DNA of 64,000 bases, taken from NCBI RefSeq assembly GCF_021504595.1, contig NZ_JACSGT010000003.1, positions 1 through 64,000 of the forward strand. The letters run 5' to 3'. Both the position numbers and the translations under genes were made by a program. Below are positions 25,657 to 34,622 of this stretch, piece after piece. Positions within the stretch are counted from its first letter, which is position 1. Every line of letters begins with the position of its first letter. The notes under the pieces are model-generated. The model was not told where the DNA came from, did no database searches, and saw only the letters and a program-made list of their open reading frames with translations. Source of the stretch: Chryseobacterium indicum. Its GTDB lineage: Bacteria; Bacteroidota; Bacteroidia; Flavobacteriales; Weeksellaceae.

Positions 25657-26673
25657 ATGAGCGACTCTATAATTTTAGGTATTGAATCGTCCTGCGACGA
25701 TACATCAGCAGCTATCATCAAGGGAAATTCTATTCTTTCGAATATTGCAGCGAATCAGGCGATCCATAAAGAATATGGCGGTGTGGTTCCTGAGCTGGCT
25801 TCGCGTGCGCATCAGCAAAATATTATCCCCGTTGTTGAAAAATCCTTAACAAAAGCAAATATACAACAAAATGCAATTTCTGCGATAGGATTTACACGTG
25901 GGCCGGGACTTTTAGGTTCTCTTCTTGTGGGAACGTCATTTGCTAAGTCTTTGGCAATGAGTTTGGATGTTCCGCTTATTGAGGTAAACCATCTCCAGGC
26001 GCACATTTTAGCCCATTTCATCGAGGATGCAAATCCTGTGCCGCCAAAGTTCCCTTTTTTGTGTCTTACCGTGAGCGGCGGACACACGATGATTGTTCTG
26101 GTGAAAGATTATTTCGATATGGAAATTATCGGGAAAACGACTGATGATGCAGCAGGTGAAGCATTTGATAAAATCGGGAAGATATTCGATCTTGATTATC
26201 CGGCAGGTCCTATTATAGACAGACTGGCCAAAGAAGGAAATCCGGATGCTTTTACATTCAATAAACCTAAATTAGAAAATTACGATTATTCGTTCAGCGG
26301 AATTAAGACTTCTGTGCTGTATTTTATTCAGAAAGAGGTAAAAAAAGATCCCGATTTTATTAAAAACAACATGAATGATCTTTGTGCTTCGGTACAGAAA
26401 ACGATTATTGAAATTCTGATGAACAAACTGGAAAAGGCTGCCAAAGATTTAAATATTAATGAAGTGGCGATTGCAGGAGGAGTTTCGGCAAATTCGGCTT
26501 TGAGAACGGCGATGCAGGACAATCATGAAAAACTGGGCTGGAATATTTACATCCCTAAATTTGAATATACAACGGATAATGCTGCGATGATTGCGATGGT
26601 TGCTCAGTTAAAATTTGAGCGGGGAGAATTTACTGATCTGAGAACTTCAGCAACCGCAAAATACGATTTATGA
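25657..26673 (+). CDS. tsaD: tRNA N6-adenosine threonylcarbamoyltransferase TsaD
   Basis: 338 aa from ATG 25657 (MSDSIILGIESSCDDTS). It forms t6A at position 37 of ANN-decoding tRNAs together with TsaB and TsaE. The ASKHA fold motifs are clear: GIESSCDDT, FTRGPGLLGSL, the metal-binding HLQAHILAH, LTVSGGHT, and AIAGGVSANSALR. The start is only 4 bp from the divergent tamB start. The stop overlaps the next gene's ATG by 4 bp (ATGA). Confidence 0.97.
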   Translation: MSDSIILGIESSCDDTSAAIIKGNSILSNIAANQAIHKEYGGVVPELASRAHQQNIIPVVEKSLTKANIQQNAISAIGFTRGPGLLGSLLVGTSFAKSLAMSLDVPLIEVNHLQAHILAHFIEDANPVPPKFPFLCLTVSGGHTMIVLVKDYFDMEIIGKTTDDAAGEAFDKIGKIFDLDYPAGPIIDRLAKEGNPDAFTFNKPKLENYDYSFSGIKTSVLYFIQKEVKKDPDFIKNNMNDLCASVQKTIIEILMNKLEKAAKDLNINEVAIAGGVSANSALRTAMQDNHEKLGWNIYIPKFEYTTDNAAMIAMVAQLKFERGEFTDLRTSATAKYDL

Positions 26674-27074
26674 AAATACTGTTAGAGGAAAAAATACTTG
26701 GCAAACATTCTAAGAAAAACTCCAAATATTACTGGATCTTAGAAACGGTGACGGGCAAGAATGAAGCATCGGAGGATTTCGTCGATTATTTTCCGGCAAG
26801 TTCAGAAACCGGATATGTTCAGAATATTAAGGAAGAAATTATTGAACAGATCAATGCAGAAAATGTTTTCAGTTTTGAATATGAACCGAAAGAGGGAGAT
26901 TATTTATCCATCAAAAATAATTTAAGAAAAAACGAATATCTGAACTTGATTTTCATGAACAATAAATGGATTGAGGAAATTTACACCTGTTCCTACAGAG
27001 ATTGTGAAGGCGATATTTATACAACGATAAAAACAGGAGTGGCATTTTTAAGCGAAAATGAAACTTACTTTTAA
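26670..27074 (+). CDS. Hypothetical protein coupled to tsaD
   Basis: 134 aa with no signal peptide or membrane segment; the content is acidic and mixed alpha/beta. ATG overlaps the tsaD stop (ATGA), which implies translational coupling, and rsmE follows after 42 bp. I do not recognise the family. A role linked to tRNA or rRNA modification is suggested only by its position between tsaD and rsmE. Confidence 0.65.
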   Translation: MKILLEEKILGKHSKKNSKYYWILETVTGKNEASEDFVDYFPASSETGYVQNIKEEIIEQINAENVFSFEYEPKEGDYLSIKNNLRKNEYLNLIFMNNKWIEEIYTCSYRDCEGDIYTTIKTGVAFLSENETYF

Positions 27075-27116
27075 TAATTAGTTAGAAAAATTCAGGCAGA
27101 TTCTAAATATTTAAAT

Positions 27117-27812
27117 ATGAAACTTTTTTACGGAGAAATTGAAGGAAATGCGGTAACGATTAACGATGAAGAACAACAACACATTGTAAAAGTTCTTCGG
27201 ATGAAAAATGGTGAAGCCATTCATGTAACAGATGGAAAAGGAAATCTTGCTTCCGGAAAACTGATGATTGAAGGTAAAAAAGCCTATATTGAAGTGGATG
27301 AGATTAAAAATAATCTTCCTGATTTCAGTCCGAAACTTCATATTGCAATTGCTCCGACGAAAAACATTGACCGCATTGAATTCTTCGTTGAAAAAGCAGT
27401 GGAGATGGGAATTTCAGAAATTACTTTTCTTCAAACAGAAAAAACAGAGCGTAAAAATATCAATCTGGATAAAATTAAAAAGCAGGCAATTGCTGCATCC
27501 AAACAGAGTTTAAGATTTCATTTTCCCATTATTAATGATGTAATGAAGATTCAGGATTTTCTTAAAAATATTGATCCTGAACATACGTTTATTGCGCACT
27601 GCCACGAGAATTTAAAAAGAACGGAACTCAATAAGATTCCCGGATTGCAAAATATCACTTTTCTGATTGGTCCTGAAGGCGATTTTTCGGAAAAAGAGAT
27701 TTCTTTTTTAGCTGAAAATAATATCAAAGCAGTTTCTTTGGGAAATCAGAGACTGAGAACAGAGACCGCCGGAATTTTTGTTGCCGCGTGGAATTATAAT
27801 CAGATGATTTAG
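27117..27812 (+). CDS. rsmE: 16S rRNA m3U1498 methyltransferase RsmE
   Basis: 231 aa SPOUT-class methyltransferase. The N-terminal PUA-like part has HIVKVLRMKNGEAIHVTDGKG, and the knotted C-terminal SAM site shows LIGPEGDFSEKEI and SLGNQRLRTETAGI, the RsmE signatures. It methylates U1498 in the decoding region of 16S rRNA. Its stop codon overlaps the stop of the convergent lipoprotein gene (TAA at 27809-27811). Confidence 0.95.
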   Translation: MKLFYGEIEGNAVTINDEEQQHIVKVLRMKNGEAIHVTDGKGNLASGKLMIEGKKAYIEVDEIKNNLPDFSPKLHIAIAPTKNIDRIEFFVEKAVEMGISEITFLQTEKTERKNINLDKIKKQAIAASKQSLRFHFPIINDVMKIQDFLKNIDPEHTFIAHCHENLKRTELNKIPGLQNITFLIGPEGDFSEKEISFLAENNIKAVSLGNQRLRTETAGIFVAAWNYNQMI

Positions 27813-28408
27813 AAACCATTATCTTCACCTTCCTGATAATGGGTCATGGTTAGCTTTTTATGCTTCCATTCATATACTTTATAGTAATAGTTTACTGGAC
27901 CGACATGATAAGTTGATGTAATTGCTTTATTTTTTTTATCAACTACAGGATTAATGATCGTATCCATTGGTTTGTAATCGTACTTTTTAGTTTTTTTATT
28001 GTACAGCCAGAAACTTGATGAAGACCAGTAATTTCCTACCTGATTTATTACTTCCAAATCCTTAAATCCGTCAAAATTTACATCCTGACTTACATTAAAA
28101 TAAGCTTCAGATTCATTTAAAACAGAAACCGTATCAAAAATAATTCTCTGATGAAGTTTCTTTTGATGAAAAATATCAATTGATTTAAAATTGATTCCAT
28201 CATTAATATTTTGTCTTCCTTTTAATATATAAGAATATCCGTTTCCGGTTAAGGTTTTTGAAAAGGAAACCCTTGTGGTATCTTCAGGTTCTTCTTCAAT
28301 GAGATTTTGTGAAAAAGTATCAACAGCAATTTTAGCTTGAGGTATATTATCAGTCTTTTTATTGCAGCCTATAACTATCAGAACTGCGAAAAGCACGGTT
28401 AATCTCAT
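27809..28408 (-). CDS. Lipoprotein with an FG-GAP-like acidic repeat
   Basis: 199 aa with a lipoprotein signal ending in the lipobox IGC (cysteine near residue 15). The mature part contains DVNFDGFKDLEVIN, an acidic calcium-binding-like motif of the type seen in FG-GAP/VCBS and XAC2610-related proteins. It is probably anchored in the membrane facing the periplasm. The ATG overlaps the upstream trmH-type stop by 4 bp. Function unknown. Confidence 0.75.
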   Translation of the reverse strand: MRLTVLFAVLIVIGCNKKTDNIPQAKIAVDTFSQNLIEEEPEDTTRVSFSKTLTGNGYSYILKGRQNINDGINFKSIDIFHQKKLHQRIIFDTVSVLNESEAYFNVSQDVNFDGFKDLEVINQVGNYWSSSSFWLYNKKTKKYDYKPMDTIINPVVDKKNKAITSTYHVGPVNYYYKVYEWKHKKLTMTHYQEGEDNGF

Positions 28409-29076
28409 AATTCAAGATCATTATCCTTCAAATATTTATCAAAAATCTGCTGTCCGCTTCTGATGGAGTTTACTGCCCAACGGATTTTCATTCTCAAGAG
28501 TTTTCCTTCATTCAGTTTATAATCGATATCAGATTTCAATAATTTCTGCTTCAGTTCATACATACAAATAGAAGCGGCTACGGAAACATTGAAACTTCGG
28601 GTAAAACCATACATCGGAATTGCCAGCGTTTCGTCGGCAAAATCCAGAATTTCCTGAGAAACACCTTCCATTTCGGTTCCGAAAACCAAAGCGATGGGTT
28701 CTGTAATTTCGTATTCAGGCAGCATTTTGGCATTATTTTCCAGTGATACTGCAACAATTTTATAGCCTCTGTCTTTTATATTCTGGAAAGATTCCATACT
28801 TCTGGGCATTTTTTCCACTTCCACCCATGTATCTGCGCCTTTTGTAACGCGAAGATTGGGTTCAAAACTGTATTCTTCCTGCAAGGCCACCACTTTATGA
28901 AAACCGCACGCTTCCACAGAACGCACAATTGCGGCTGCATTCCTGAACTGATAGACATCTTCCACCACCGGAAGAATAAAATCTGAACTTTCCGGTGCAA
29001 AATGCTCGATCTTCTGTAATCTTTCTTCCGTTAAAAACTGCTTTAAATACTCAAAAGTTTGCTGTAAATCTTTCAT
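28405..29076 (-). CDS. TrmH-type tRNA/rRNA 2'-O-methyltransferase (SPOUT)
   Basis: 223 aa. The SpoU motifs are visible: the motif 1 arginine region NAAAIVRSVEACGFHKV (near residues 47-63), ALVFGTEMEGVSQEIL (motif 2, near 130) and IPMYGFTRSFNVSVAASICMYEL (motif 3, near 155). The closest assignment is TrmH, which makes Gm18 in tRNA, but related enzymes modify 23S rRNA. It heads a two-gene operon with the lipoprotein and is divergent from the asparaginase gene. Confidence 0.9.
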   Translation of the reverse strand: MKDLQQTFEYLKQFLTEERLQKIEHFAPESSDFILPVVEDVYQFRNAAAIVRSVEACGFHKVVALQEEYSFEPNLRVTKGADTWVEVEKMPRSMESFQNIKDRGYKIVAVSLENNAKMLPEYEITEPIALVFGTEMEGVSQEILDFADETLAIPMYGFTRSFNVSVAASICMYELKQKLLKSDIDYKLNEGKLLRMKIRWAVNSIRSGQQIFDKYLKDNDLEL

Positions 29077-29103
29077 TCATTTTCAAATCTTTGCAAATTA
29101 ACG

Positions 29104-29111
29104 TAAATTTG
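29104..29111 (+). promoter_or_regulatory. -7 element of the asparaginase gene
   Basis: TAAATTTG matches TAnnTTTG, 44 nt before the ATG. Confidence 0.4.
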
Positions 29112-29155
29112 AGGAATCCTGCGAATGGAGGATCAAAATCTAAGAAAAGTCCTGT

Positions 29156-30172
29156 ATGAAAAGAAAAGTCCTGTTGATTTATACCGGTGGAACCATCGGA
29201 ATGGAGAAAGATTATGAAAGCGGAAGTCTCCGTGCGTTTGATTTTGGAAATATTTTTGAGAAAATGCCCGAAATGAAGCTGATGGAATGTGAAGTTTTTG
29301 TTCATCCTTTTGAAAAACCGCTGGATTCTTCCGACATGGGACCTGAAGAATGGAAAATTATCGCTCATTATATTCAGAAAAATTATCACCAGTTTGACGG
29401 ATTTTTAATTCTACACGGAACAGACACGATGTCTTATACCGCTTCTGCATTAAGTTTTATGCTGAAAGGATTGAAAAAACCGGTTATTTTAACGGGCTCT
29501 CAACTTCCGATCGGAGATTTACGAACCGATGCCAAGGAAAATCTTCTCACGAGTCTTTATTATGCAAGTTTGTATGAAAATGACGAAGCGGTTATTCAGG
29601 AAGTGGCGATTTATTTTGAATATAAACTGTTGAGAGGAAACCGCACTTTGAAATATTCTGCGGAGTATTTTGATGCCTATGCAAGTCCAAACTACCCTAT
29701 TCTCGGGCAATCCGGAGTACATTTAAATATTATCAAAGATAATCTTTACCGCTGTGATCCGGATATTGAATTTCATGTAGACGATCATATTTCGGAAGAT
29801 ATTATTTTCTGGAGAATTTTTCCGGGAATGAATCTGAATCATTTTAAAGAAATCCCGACCATGAAGGTTCTTATTCTTCAGGTTTTTGGCTCAGGAACTA
29901 TTTTCAGTAGTGAAAAAACAGTGGAAACGTTGCGGCAGATCCGAGATAACGGAACTGAAATTGTGGTGGTAAGTCAGTGTATTTCAGGCGGAATATCATT
30001 TGGAAAGTATGAAAACAGTAATATTTTTTCAAGAATCGGAGCCATTAGCGGAACAGATATTACCGCCGAAAGTGCGATTACTAAAGCAATGCATTTAATA
30101 GACAACCCAAATTACACAGGAAACTTCGCAGAAAACTTCGCCAAAAGCCTTTGTGGAGAAATTTCCGGATAA
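29156..30172 (+). CDS. Type I (cytoplasmic) L-asparaginase
   Basis: 338 aa with no signal peptide. The nucleophilic threonine T13 lies in YTGGTIGM, and the second catalytic set is LHGTDTMSYTASALSFML. It hydrolyses L-asparagine to aspartate and ammonia and is the metabolic counterpart of asnB at 5 kb. Length and lack of a signal peptide fit type I AnsA, which is an allosteric low-affinity enzyme. It is followed by a tRNA-Ser gene with its own promoter. Confidence 0.93.
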   Translation: MKRKVLLIYTGGTIGMEKDYESGSLRAFDFGNIFEKMPEMKLMECEVFVHPFEKPLDSSDMGPEEWKIIAHYIQKNYHQFDGFLILHGTDTMSYTASALSFMLKGLKKPVILTGSQLPIGDLRTDAKENLLTSLYYASLYENDEAVIQEVAIYFEYKLLRGNRTLKYSAEYFDAYASPNYPILGQSGVHLNIIKDNLYRCDPDIEFHVDDHISEDIIFWRIFPGMNLNHFKEIPTMKVLILQVFGSGTIFSSEKTVETLRQIRDNGTEIVVVSQCISGGISFGKYENSNIFSRIGAISGTDITAESAITKAMHLIDNPNYTGNFAENFAKSLCGEISG

Positions 30173-30186
30173 ATTTGCATTTTGAG

Positions 30187-30217
30187 TTTGCAGATTCCGG
30201 AAAATAGTCTATTTTTG
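30187..30217 (+). promoter_or_regulatory. tRNA-Ser promoter
   Basis: -33 TTTG (30187-30190) and -7 TATTTTTG (30210-30217) with 19-nt spacing match the Bacteroidetes consensus. The tRNA starts 13 nt downstream of the -7 element. Confidence 0.7.
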
Positions 30218-30230
30218 CAGTCTCGAATAA

Positions 30231-30317
30231 AGAAAGGTGTCCGAGTGGTTGAAGGAGCTACCCTGGAAAGGTAGTATACGGGTAACTGTATCGAGGGTTC
30301 GAATCCCTTCCTTTCTG
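30231..30317 (+). tRNA. tRNA-Ser(GGA)
   Basis: An 87-nt gene with a perfect 7-bp acceptor stem (AGAAAGG with CCTTTCT), a D-arm GTCCGAGTGG, an anticodon loop CTGGAAA (anticodon GGA) on a CTACC/GGTAG stem, a long type II variable arm and a TTCGAAT T-loop. The discriminator is G. The CCA end is not encoded. Confidence 0.95.
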
Positions 30318-30322
30318 CAAAT

Positions 30323-30353
30323 AAAAGTCTTAGGTTTTACCTGAGACTTTTTT
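30323..30353 (+). terminator. Terminator after tRNA-Ser
   Basis: AAAAGTCTTAGG (30323-30334) pairs with CCTGAGACTTTT (30340-30351) with one mismatch, then T residues. Confidence 0.75.
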
Positions 30354-30393
30354 GTTTTTTCAAGTTTATAGTCTTAGTATGATACCTCTTTTT

Positions 30394-30500
30394 AACGCGA
30401 AGAGCGCGAAAATTTTCTTTTAAAAAACTTACCGGATATTTTTAAGTTCGCAAAGGCGTTCTACTCAGCAAAGAACTCAGAGGTTTTTCAATGACGACAA
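30394..30500. repeat. Decayed dispersed repeat with CGCGAAG and CGCAAAGGCG words
   Basis: AACGCGAAGAGCGCG, with a small CGCG/GCGCG dyad, is followed by TTCGCAAAGGCGTT. Similar words occur in the spacers at 2.8 kb and 16.4 kb, so the three may be copies of one intergenic family. The gap from 30318 to 30514 has no other content. Confidence 0.3.
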
Positions 30501-30514
30501 ATTGCGGACAATCA

Positions 30515-30907
30515 TTAAAATTTTGAACATAGATAATCTAACAAACTTTCACCGATGGAATCCGGAACAATATCATTTTCGATATCAAAACCATTACCTG
30601 ATTTTATTAAAATACCATTTCGATAATCTGCATAACTTTCTAAAGCCATCGTTTTTTCTTCGCACTTAAATTTATATTTTTCAAGTGAAACGATACCACT
30701 TTTTTTAATAGTTCCTTTTTTTGTTTTCACAATTTTATCGGTTCTCACAATTTTTAACCAAGTTTCAATGTAATCTGTATGATTTCGTTTTTTATAATCC
30801 TTTACATAGTACTCGCTGTTATCCATGTCGTTTCCTACGTATTCCCATTCGGTCTGTGCATAAGAAAATAAGGGAATAAAAAGAAGAATGAAGAGTAGTT
30901 TTTTCAT
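30515..30907 (-). CDS. Secreted protein resembling surface-adhesin E
   Basis: 130 aa with a signal peptide (MKKLLFILLFIPLFSYAQ). The mature part follows the pattern of the Adhesin_E-like family: WEYVGND...YYVKDYKKRN...TWLKIVR, then a single-cysteine strand KYKFKCEEKTMAL and a C-terminal DSIGESLLDYLCSKF. Similarity is recognised by pattern only. Predicted to be periplasmic or surface exposed. Confidence 0.6.
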   Translation of the reverse strand: MKKLLFILLFIPLFSYAQTEWEYVGNDMDNSEYYVKDYKKRNHTDYIETWLKIVRTDKIVKTKKGTIKKSGIVSLEKYKFKCEEKTMALESYADYRNGILIKSGNGFDIENDIVPDSIGESLLDYLCSKF

Positions 30908-30968
30908 AGTTTAGTTTTTTCAAATATACGAAAAAGAAAAAATCAAATTTTACGTAAAACCGTAACAA

Positions 30969-30999
30969 AAAAAATCCCAGTTTTTTAACCGGGATTTTC
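30969..30999 (-). terminator. Terminator for the 31 kb gene
   Basis: AAAATCCC (30971-30978) pairs with GGGATTTT (30991-30998); on the minus strand it ends in a T-tract. Confidence 0.7.
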
Positions 31000-31063
31000 T
31001 GTTTGAAAAAGTACCAACTAATTTCAAACTACAATTTAGCTATATGAATGTTTTGGTGTTTTG

Positions 31064-31783
31064 TTAATTGCACATCGTTAAAAACTGATGGCTCATCTGC
31101 ACTTTAAATTTCGCTTCGGATTTCAGTTTAGAATAGATCATGCTTTCAAAAGCCTGTACTTCCTTTAATTTCTGATCTATGAATTCCGCGATCTGAACAA
31201 CGGAAAACAGAAAATCTCTGTATACCGCGATATTTACAGTTTGTCCGTGAACCGGAAGATAAGCTTTCAGAAAAGGAATTGTCGCCTGATGCTGGTTGTA
31301 ATTCACACAATATCCCGCTCCTTCACGCGAAGTGATGATTTCAAAATCGTTGATAAAATCCAGTACATTTTTACCTTCCTTGTTGTTATTTTTCGACAAG
31401 TATCTATTGATTTTATCCAAAATATGCTGTGCATATTCCATCATCGTAACGGTTTTCCATTCGAACTGATGATTGATTTTCTTTGAATTTCTGGCAGGTT
31501 TTCCGTTTTCACAGGTGGTGCAGAAAGAAATCCCTATTTTGTCGTAATAAGGAAAAAAGCAGTCTTTAATCTGTAGGGAAGCATCCGCCTGAATTCTGTC
31601 GTTGGCAAAGTTGTAATACAAAAAAGGACTGTAGAGATCCGAAAGTTTTTTCAGATAGTCGGTTTCACTTGTATTCTGATATTCCTCAAACCATTTTTCA
31701 AGGTTGTCGTAATAGGTATTTTCAAATTCGTTAAAACTTAGATATAATGGCAGTTCCATAACTTCGTAATTTTGATAAGACAA
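31064..31783 (-). CDS. Hypothetical cytosolic protein
   Basis: 239 aa without signal peptide or membrane helix. There is one CxxC pair (FCTTCENGK, near residue 90) that might bind metal, but no recognised domain. Sequence is rich in aromatic and acidic residues. It is a single-gene unit. Whether it is an enzyme or a regulator cannot be said. Confidence 0.6.
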   Translation of the reverse strand: MSYQNYEVMELPLYLSFNEFENTYYDNLEKWFEEYQNTSETDYLKKLSDLYSPFLYYNFANDRIQADASLQIKDCFFPYYDKIGISFCTTCENGKPARNSKKINHQFEWKTVTMMEYAQHILDKINRYLSKNNNKEGKNVLDFINDFEIITSREGAGYCVNYNQHQATIPFLKAYLPVHGQTVNIAVYRDFLFSVVQIAEFIDQKLKEVQAFESMIYSKLKSEAKFKVQMSHQFLTMCN

Positions 31784-31934
31784 AGCTATTGCAGTAATGC
31801 GACAAAACTCGACGTATTATTTTTTAGTTTTAATTTTTTTTGAAACAGAAAATAATTTTACCTTCAAATGAGATCTTCTTATTTTTAATCGGGTATAATT
31901 TTGATTGAAAACATATAATCCAATGATGATTATA

Positions 31935-32296
31935 TTATTTTGAGTTTAAAACTTTCAACTTTTTAGTGTACATATCGTAGAAAATTTTCCGTCGGTCTTT
32001 TTTGTAAAGGATAAAATAAGTAACGTTTTTATTTTTTATGATTGAGTCTCCGGTATCAATTAATATTGTTATTTGCAGATCTTCTAAATAGATTTTTTAT
32101 TATCGTTGGTTTTTACAATGTTACAATGACTCATATAATCATAATTATTTGACATAACCTTTCCGTCAAAGTGCTGTTCAATGGAGTTGTATTTAGAAAA
32201 ATTGGGATCTAGGATTTGTTTTAAAATCCCAAAACAGAAGACAGCCGCAAAGAATCCGAGAATAATTTCAGTAAAATTTTGTTTAAGGAATTTCAT
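31935..32296 (-). pseudogene. Frameshifted membrane-anchored protein gene
   Basis: Frame 0 from ATG 32296 gives 70 aa with an N-terminal membrane segment (ILGFFAAVFCFGILKQIL) and stops at 32084. A homopolymer of six T on the plus strand (32093-32098) precedes the stop. One added base would join the frame to a second open stretch that ends at 31935, adding about 50 residues with a typical continuation (IYLEDLQITILIDTGDS, then KNVTYFILYKKDRR). The full product would be near 120 aa. It may be a pseudogene, a sequencing indel or a slippage site. The adjacent gene is the TPR-AraC regulator. Confidence 0.55.
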
Positions 32297-32307
32297 AAAG
32301 GCAGTTA

Positions 32308-34032
32308 TTATGTCTCTCCGTTATCCTCCAGCTCTTCTTTTCTCTTTTTAATAAAATCCGTCGGACGAATGCCGTTGATTTCGTAGAAAAGATCAGAAAA
32401 GTTCTGTCTGGAAGCTATTCCGCATTCTTTTGCGAGGGTTTCGATACTGTACTTCAGATATTTTTTATCTTCAAAAAGCAGATTGGTAATGTAATTGATT
32501 CTGAGTTCGCTTAGATATTTATTGAAATTTGCCTTTTTATATTCGTTAATCACCTGTGAGAGGTAGTTTGAATTAGTACCTAGTTGGGCGGCTAATTTGC
32601 CAATGGTTAAGCCTTTTTGTGTAAAACCTTTTCTATCTTCAAATGTTTTAAGTTTTTTCAAAAGCTCTTCAACTTTGTTCTCTGTAATCGTCAGCTTTTT
32701 TTCTTCAATCTGTGGAACAATTTCTTTTATTTCATTCGCCTCTTCTTTCTTATGGCTTGCCATAAATTTCTTTTCCACCATAATATATTTTTTCTGAATT
32801 TCATTAGATTTTTTATGCCTTCTTGTAAGCAGAATAACCAAACCGATTCCCCAGATAATCAAAACGATAATAATAACAGTTCCGAGATAATTTATTTTCT
32901 GAAGTTTATTTTTTTCTTCCAGTAAGGTATTGGTGTCATAATCTTTATGAATTTTCGGGGACAGATAAATGAAATCTTTGGACATGATGCTGTCTGCACG
33001 AAGTAACTGACTTGTATAATATAACTGAAGTTCCTGATTTTTCTCTTTTTTGGAATAATCGATCAGGAGTTCGTAATTTTCTCTCAGCTCCGGAAGAATA
33101 AACTGATGCTTCTGAAAAATAGAATCAATTTTTTTAAAATAAACAATAGATTGTCTGGTCTTTTTAAGCCCTGAAAAACTTTTTCCGATATAGAAATAGC
33201 TTACCGAAAGTCTTGCAAAATCGCGGCTTTCTTTAATAACGGGCAGCGATTGATTAAAATCTTTTAATGCTTCCTGAAATTGATTTTTTTTATATTCTGA
33301 AATTCCTTTGGCTAAAATAAAATAACCTTTCTCTAAAGCATATTCCGGATTATCCCCTACTTCAGAAAGACCAGTCTGTATTGCTTCATCTGCTTCTCCG
33401 TCTTTCCCGAGATTCCGATAACAGATAATAAGCTGATGAAGGCTGTTGAAATAGCCTTTATTATTATTGTAAATTTCGTTGGGATGAAGTTTTGTTATTT
33501 CTTTCGCTTTCTCTCTGTAATAAACCAGACATTTTGTAAAAAGCTGTGAAGCGTCTTCATAGTAGCCGAGATAACTTTTTACAACCCCGATATGATAAAG
33601 ATTCTGATACTTCAGATATTCATTTTTAGTATTTTTTGAATATTTGTATGCTTCCAGATATTCGTTAAGAGCGAGTTGAAATTTTTTATAATGATAATAA
33701 TAAATAACGCCTTTATCAATATGGGAGACAATTTTAAGATCATCATCATTCGTTTTATTGGCGGCCCAGATCATGCTGTCCGCATATTTCAGTTTATTCT
33801 CGTTTAAGGAGGAAAAATAAACAGCATCTTTATAGCCCTGAACCAGCTTTTGGTAATTCTTCTCCTTTTTTGCCATATCAATATACGGCTTAATAAACGG
33901 AAATGCTTTCGTATCATTTTCGGGAAAGTCTTCATATTTCAGCCTAAGCTTATAATAATCGCTGTAACTTTCCTGAGATAATACTAAACTAAAAAACCCG
34001 AAAAAAAGAATAAAAAATAATTTTTTTTTCAC
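32308..34032 (-). CDS. TPR-containing AraC family transcriptional regulator
   Basis: 574 aa. A signal peptide or anchor (residues 1-19) is followed by several tetratricopeptide-like helical repeats in the periplasm or cytoplasm (residues about 40-360), one membrane helix (near 378-400, VIIIVLIIWGIGLVILL), a charged linker and a C-terminal AraC HTH (residues about 470-565, ending GIRPTDFIKKRKEEL). Sensory TPR-TM-AraC regulators are common in Bacteroidetes. It is separated from the RND operon by 610 bp, so control of that operon is only a possibility. Confidence 0.93.
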   Translation of the reverse strand: MKKKLFFILFFGFFSLVLSQESYSDYYKLRLKYEDFPENDTKAFPFIKPYIDMAKKEKNYQKLVQGYKDAVYFSSLNENKLKYADSMIWAANKTNDDDLKIVSHIDKGVIYYYHYKKFQLALNEYLEAYKYSKNTKNEYLKYQNLYHIGVVKSYLGYYEDASQLFTKCLVYYREKAKEITKLHPNEIYNNNKGYFNSLHQLIICYRNLGKDGEADEAIQTGLSEVGDNPEYALEKGYFILAKGISEYKKNQFQEALKDFNQSLPVIKESRDFARLSVSYFYIGKSFSGLKKTRQSIVYFKKIDSIFQKHQFILPELRENYELLIDYSKKEKNQELQLYYTSQLLRADSIMSKDFIYLSPKIHKDYDTNTLLEEKNKLQKINYLGTVIIIVLIIWGIGLVILLTRRHKKSNEIQKKYIMVEKKFMASHKKEEANEIKEIVPQIEEKKLTITENKVEELLKKLKTFEDRKGFTQKGLTIGKLAAQLGTNSNYLSQVINEYKKANFNKYLSELRINYITNLLFEDKKYLKYSIETLAKECGIASRQNFSDLFYEINGIRPTDFIKKRKEELEDNGET

Positions 34033-34062
34033 CCTGTTAAATAATCCTGTGTGTTAAGTCCT

Positions 34063-34096
34063 CAAAAGTACACAAAATAGATCATTTTTTATCAAA
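34063..34096 (-). promoter_or_regulatory. Promoter of the TPR-AraC gene
   Basis: Minus strand -7 TACTTTTG (34063-34070) with TTTG (34093-34096) 22 nt upstream as -33 element. Confidence 0.5.
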
Positions 34097-34535
34097 GATT
34101 AATGAATTAAAACAGGGTATAGTATTATTTCTACTTTACAAATTTACAAACTGAAAATCAGGTAATTAATAAGTAAAAAGACAGCAATGGTATTGTCTTA
34201 ATTTATGAATAATGACCACATTTGTTTTTTTATTTCACCATAAGGTTATAATTTCGAACCAGGAAATCAAAGAAAAATAAAATTAATTAAGCCGTTTATA
34301 AATTTATTGAATAGAAAGGAAGCACTAAAAAAGCACAAAGATAAATTTTGAAAAGCTAATAAACATGATTCTATTCATAAATCTTACCACCTTCCTTAAC
34401 AGGAGAAATTACTTTTTTGGAAGGCTGGTTTTTTAAAATTTAATTTTTTTTTAAAACTAATAGCCATTTTTTTAAAAAAGATAATAACCGTGAAGAAATA
34501 AATTAGTCCTGTGTCTTACAGGTAAATTGGGAAGG

Positions 34536-34562
34536 AGGTTCTGAAATATGAACCTTTTTATT
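34536..34562 (+). terminator. Orphan plus-strand terminator
   Basis: AGGTTC pairs with GAACCT over an 8-nt loop and is followed by T5. No plus-strand gene precedes it. Confidence 0.5.
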
Positions 34563-34581
34563 AGAGTTTTCAGTTTTAATC

Positions 34582-34622
34582 GAAAAGAGACTGTTCCTTA
34601 CGGGCAGCCTCTTTTCTTTTTA
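34582..34622 (+). terminator. Orphan GC-rich hairpin before the RND operon end
   Basis: AAAAGAGACTG pairs with CAGCCTCTTTT with one mismatch. The plus-strand side is followed by CTTTTT. It may also close the RND operon on the minus strand, though the T-tract there is weak. Confidence 0.45.

Noticed and set aside
29051..29389. 112-aa minus-strand frame across the trmH-asparaginase border
   Set aside because: It covers the asparaginase N-terminus, whose catalytic motif is clear on the plus strand, and has no family resemblance.
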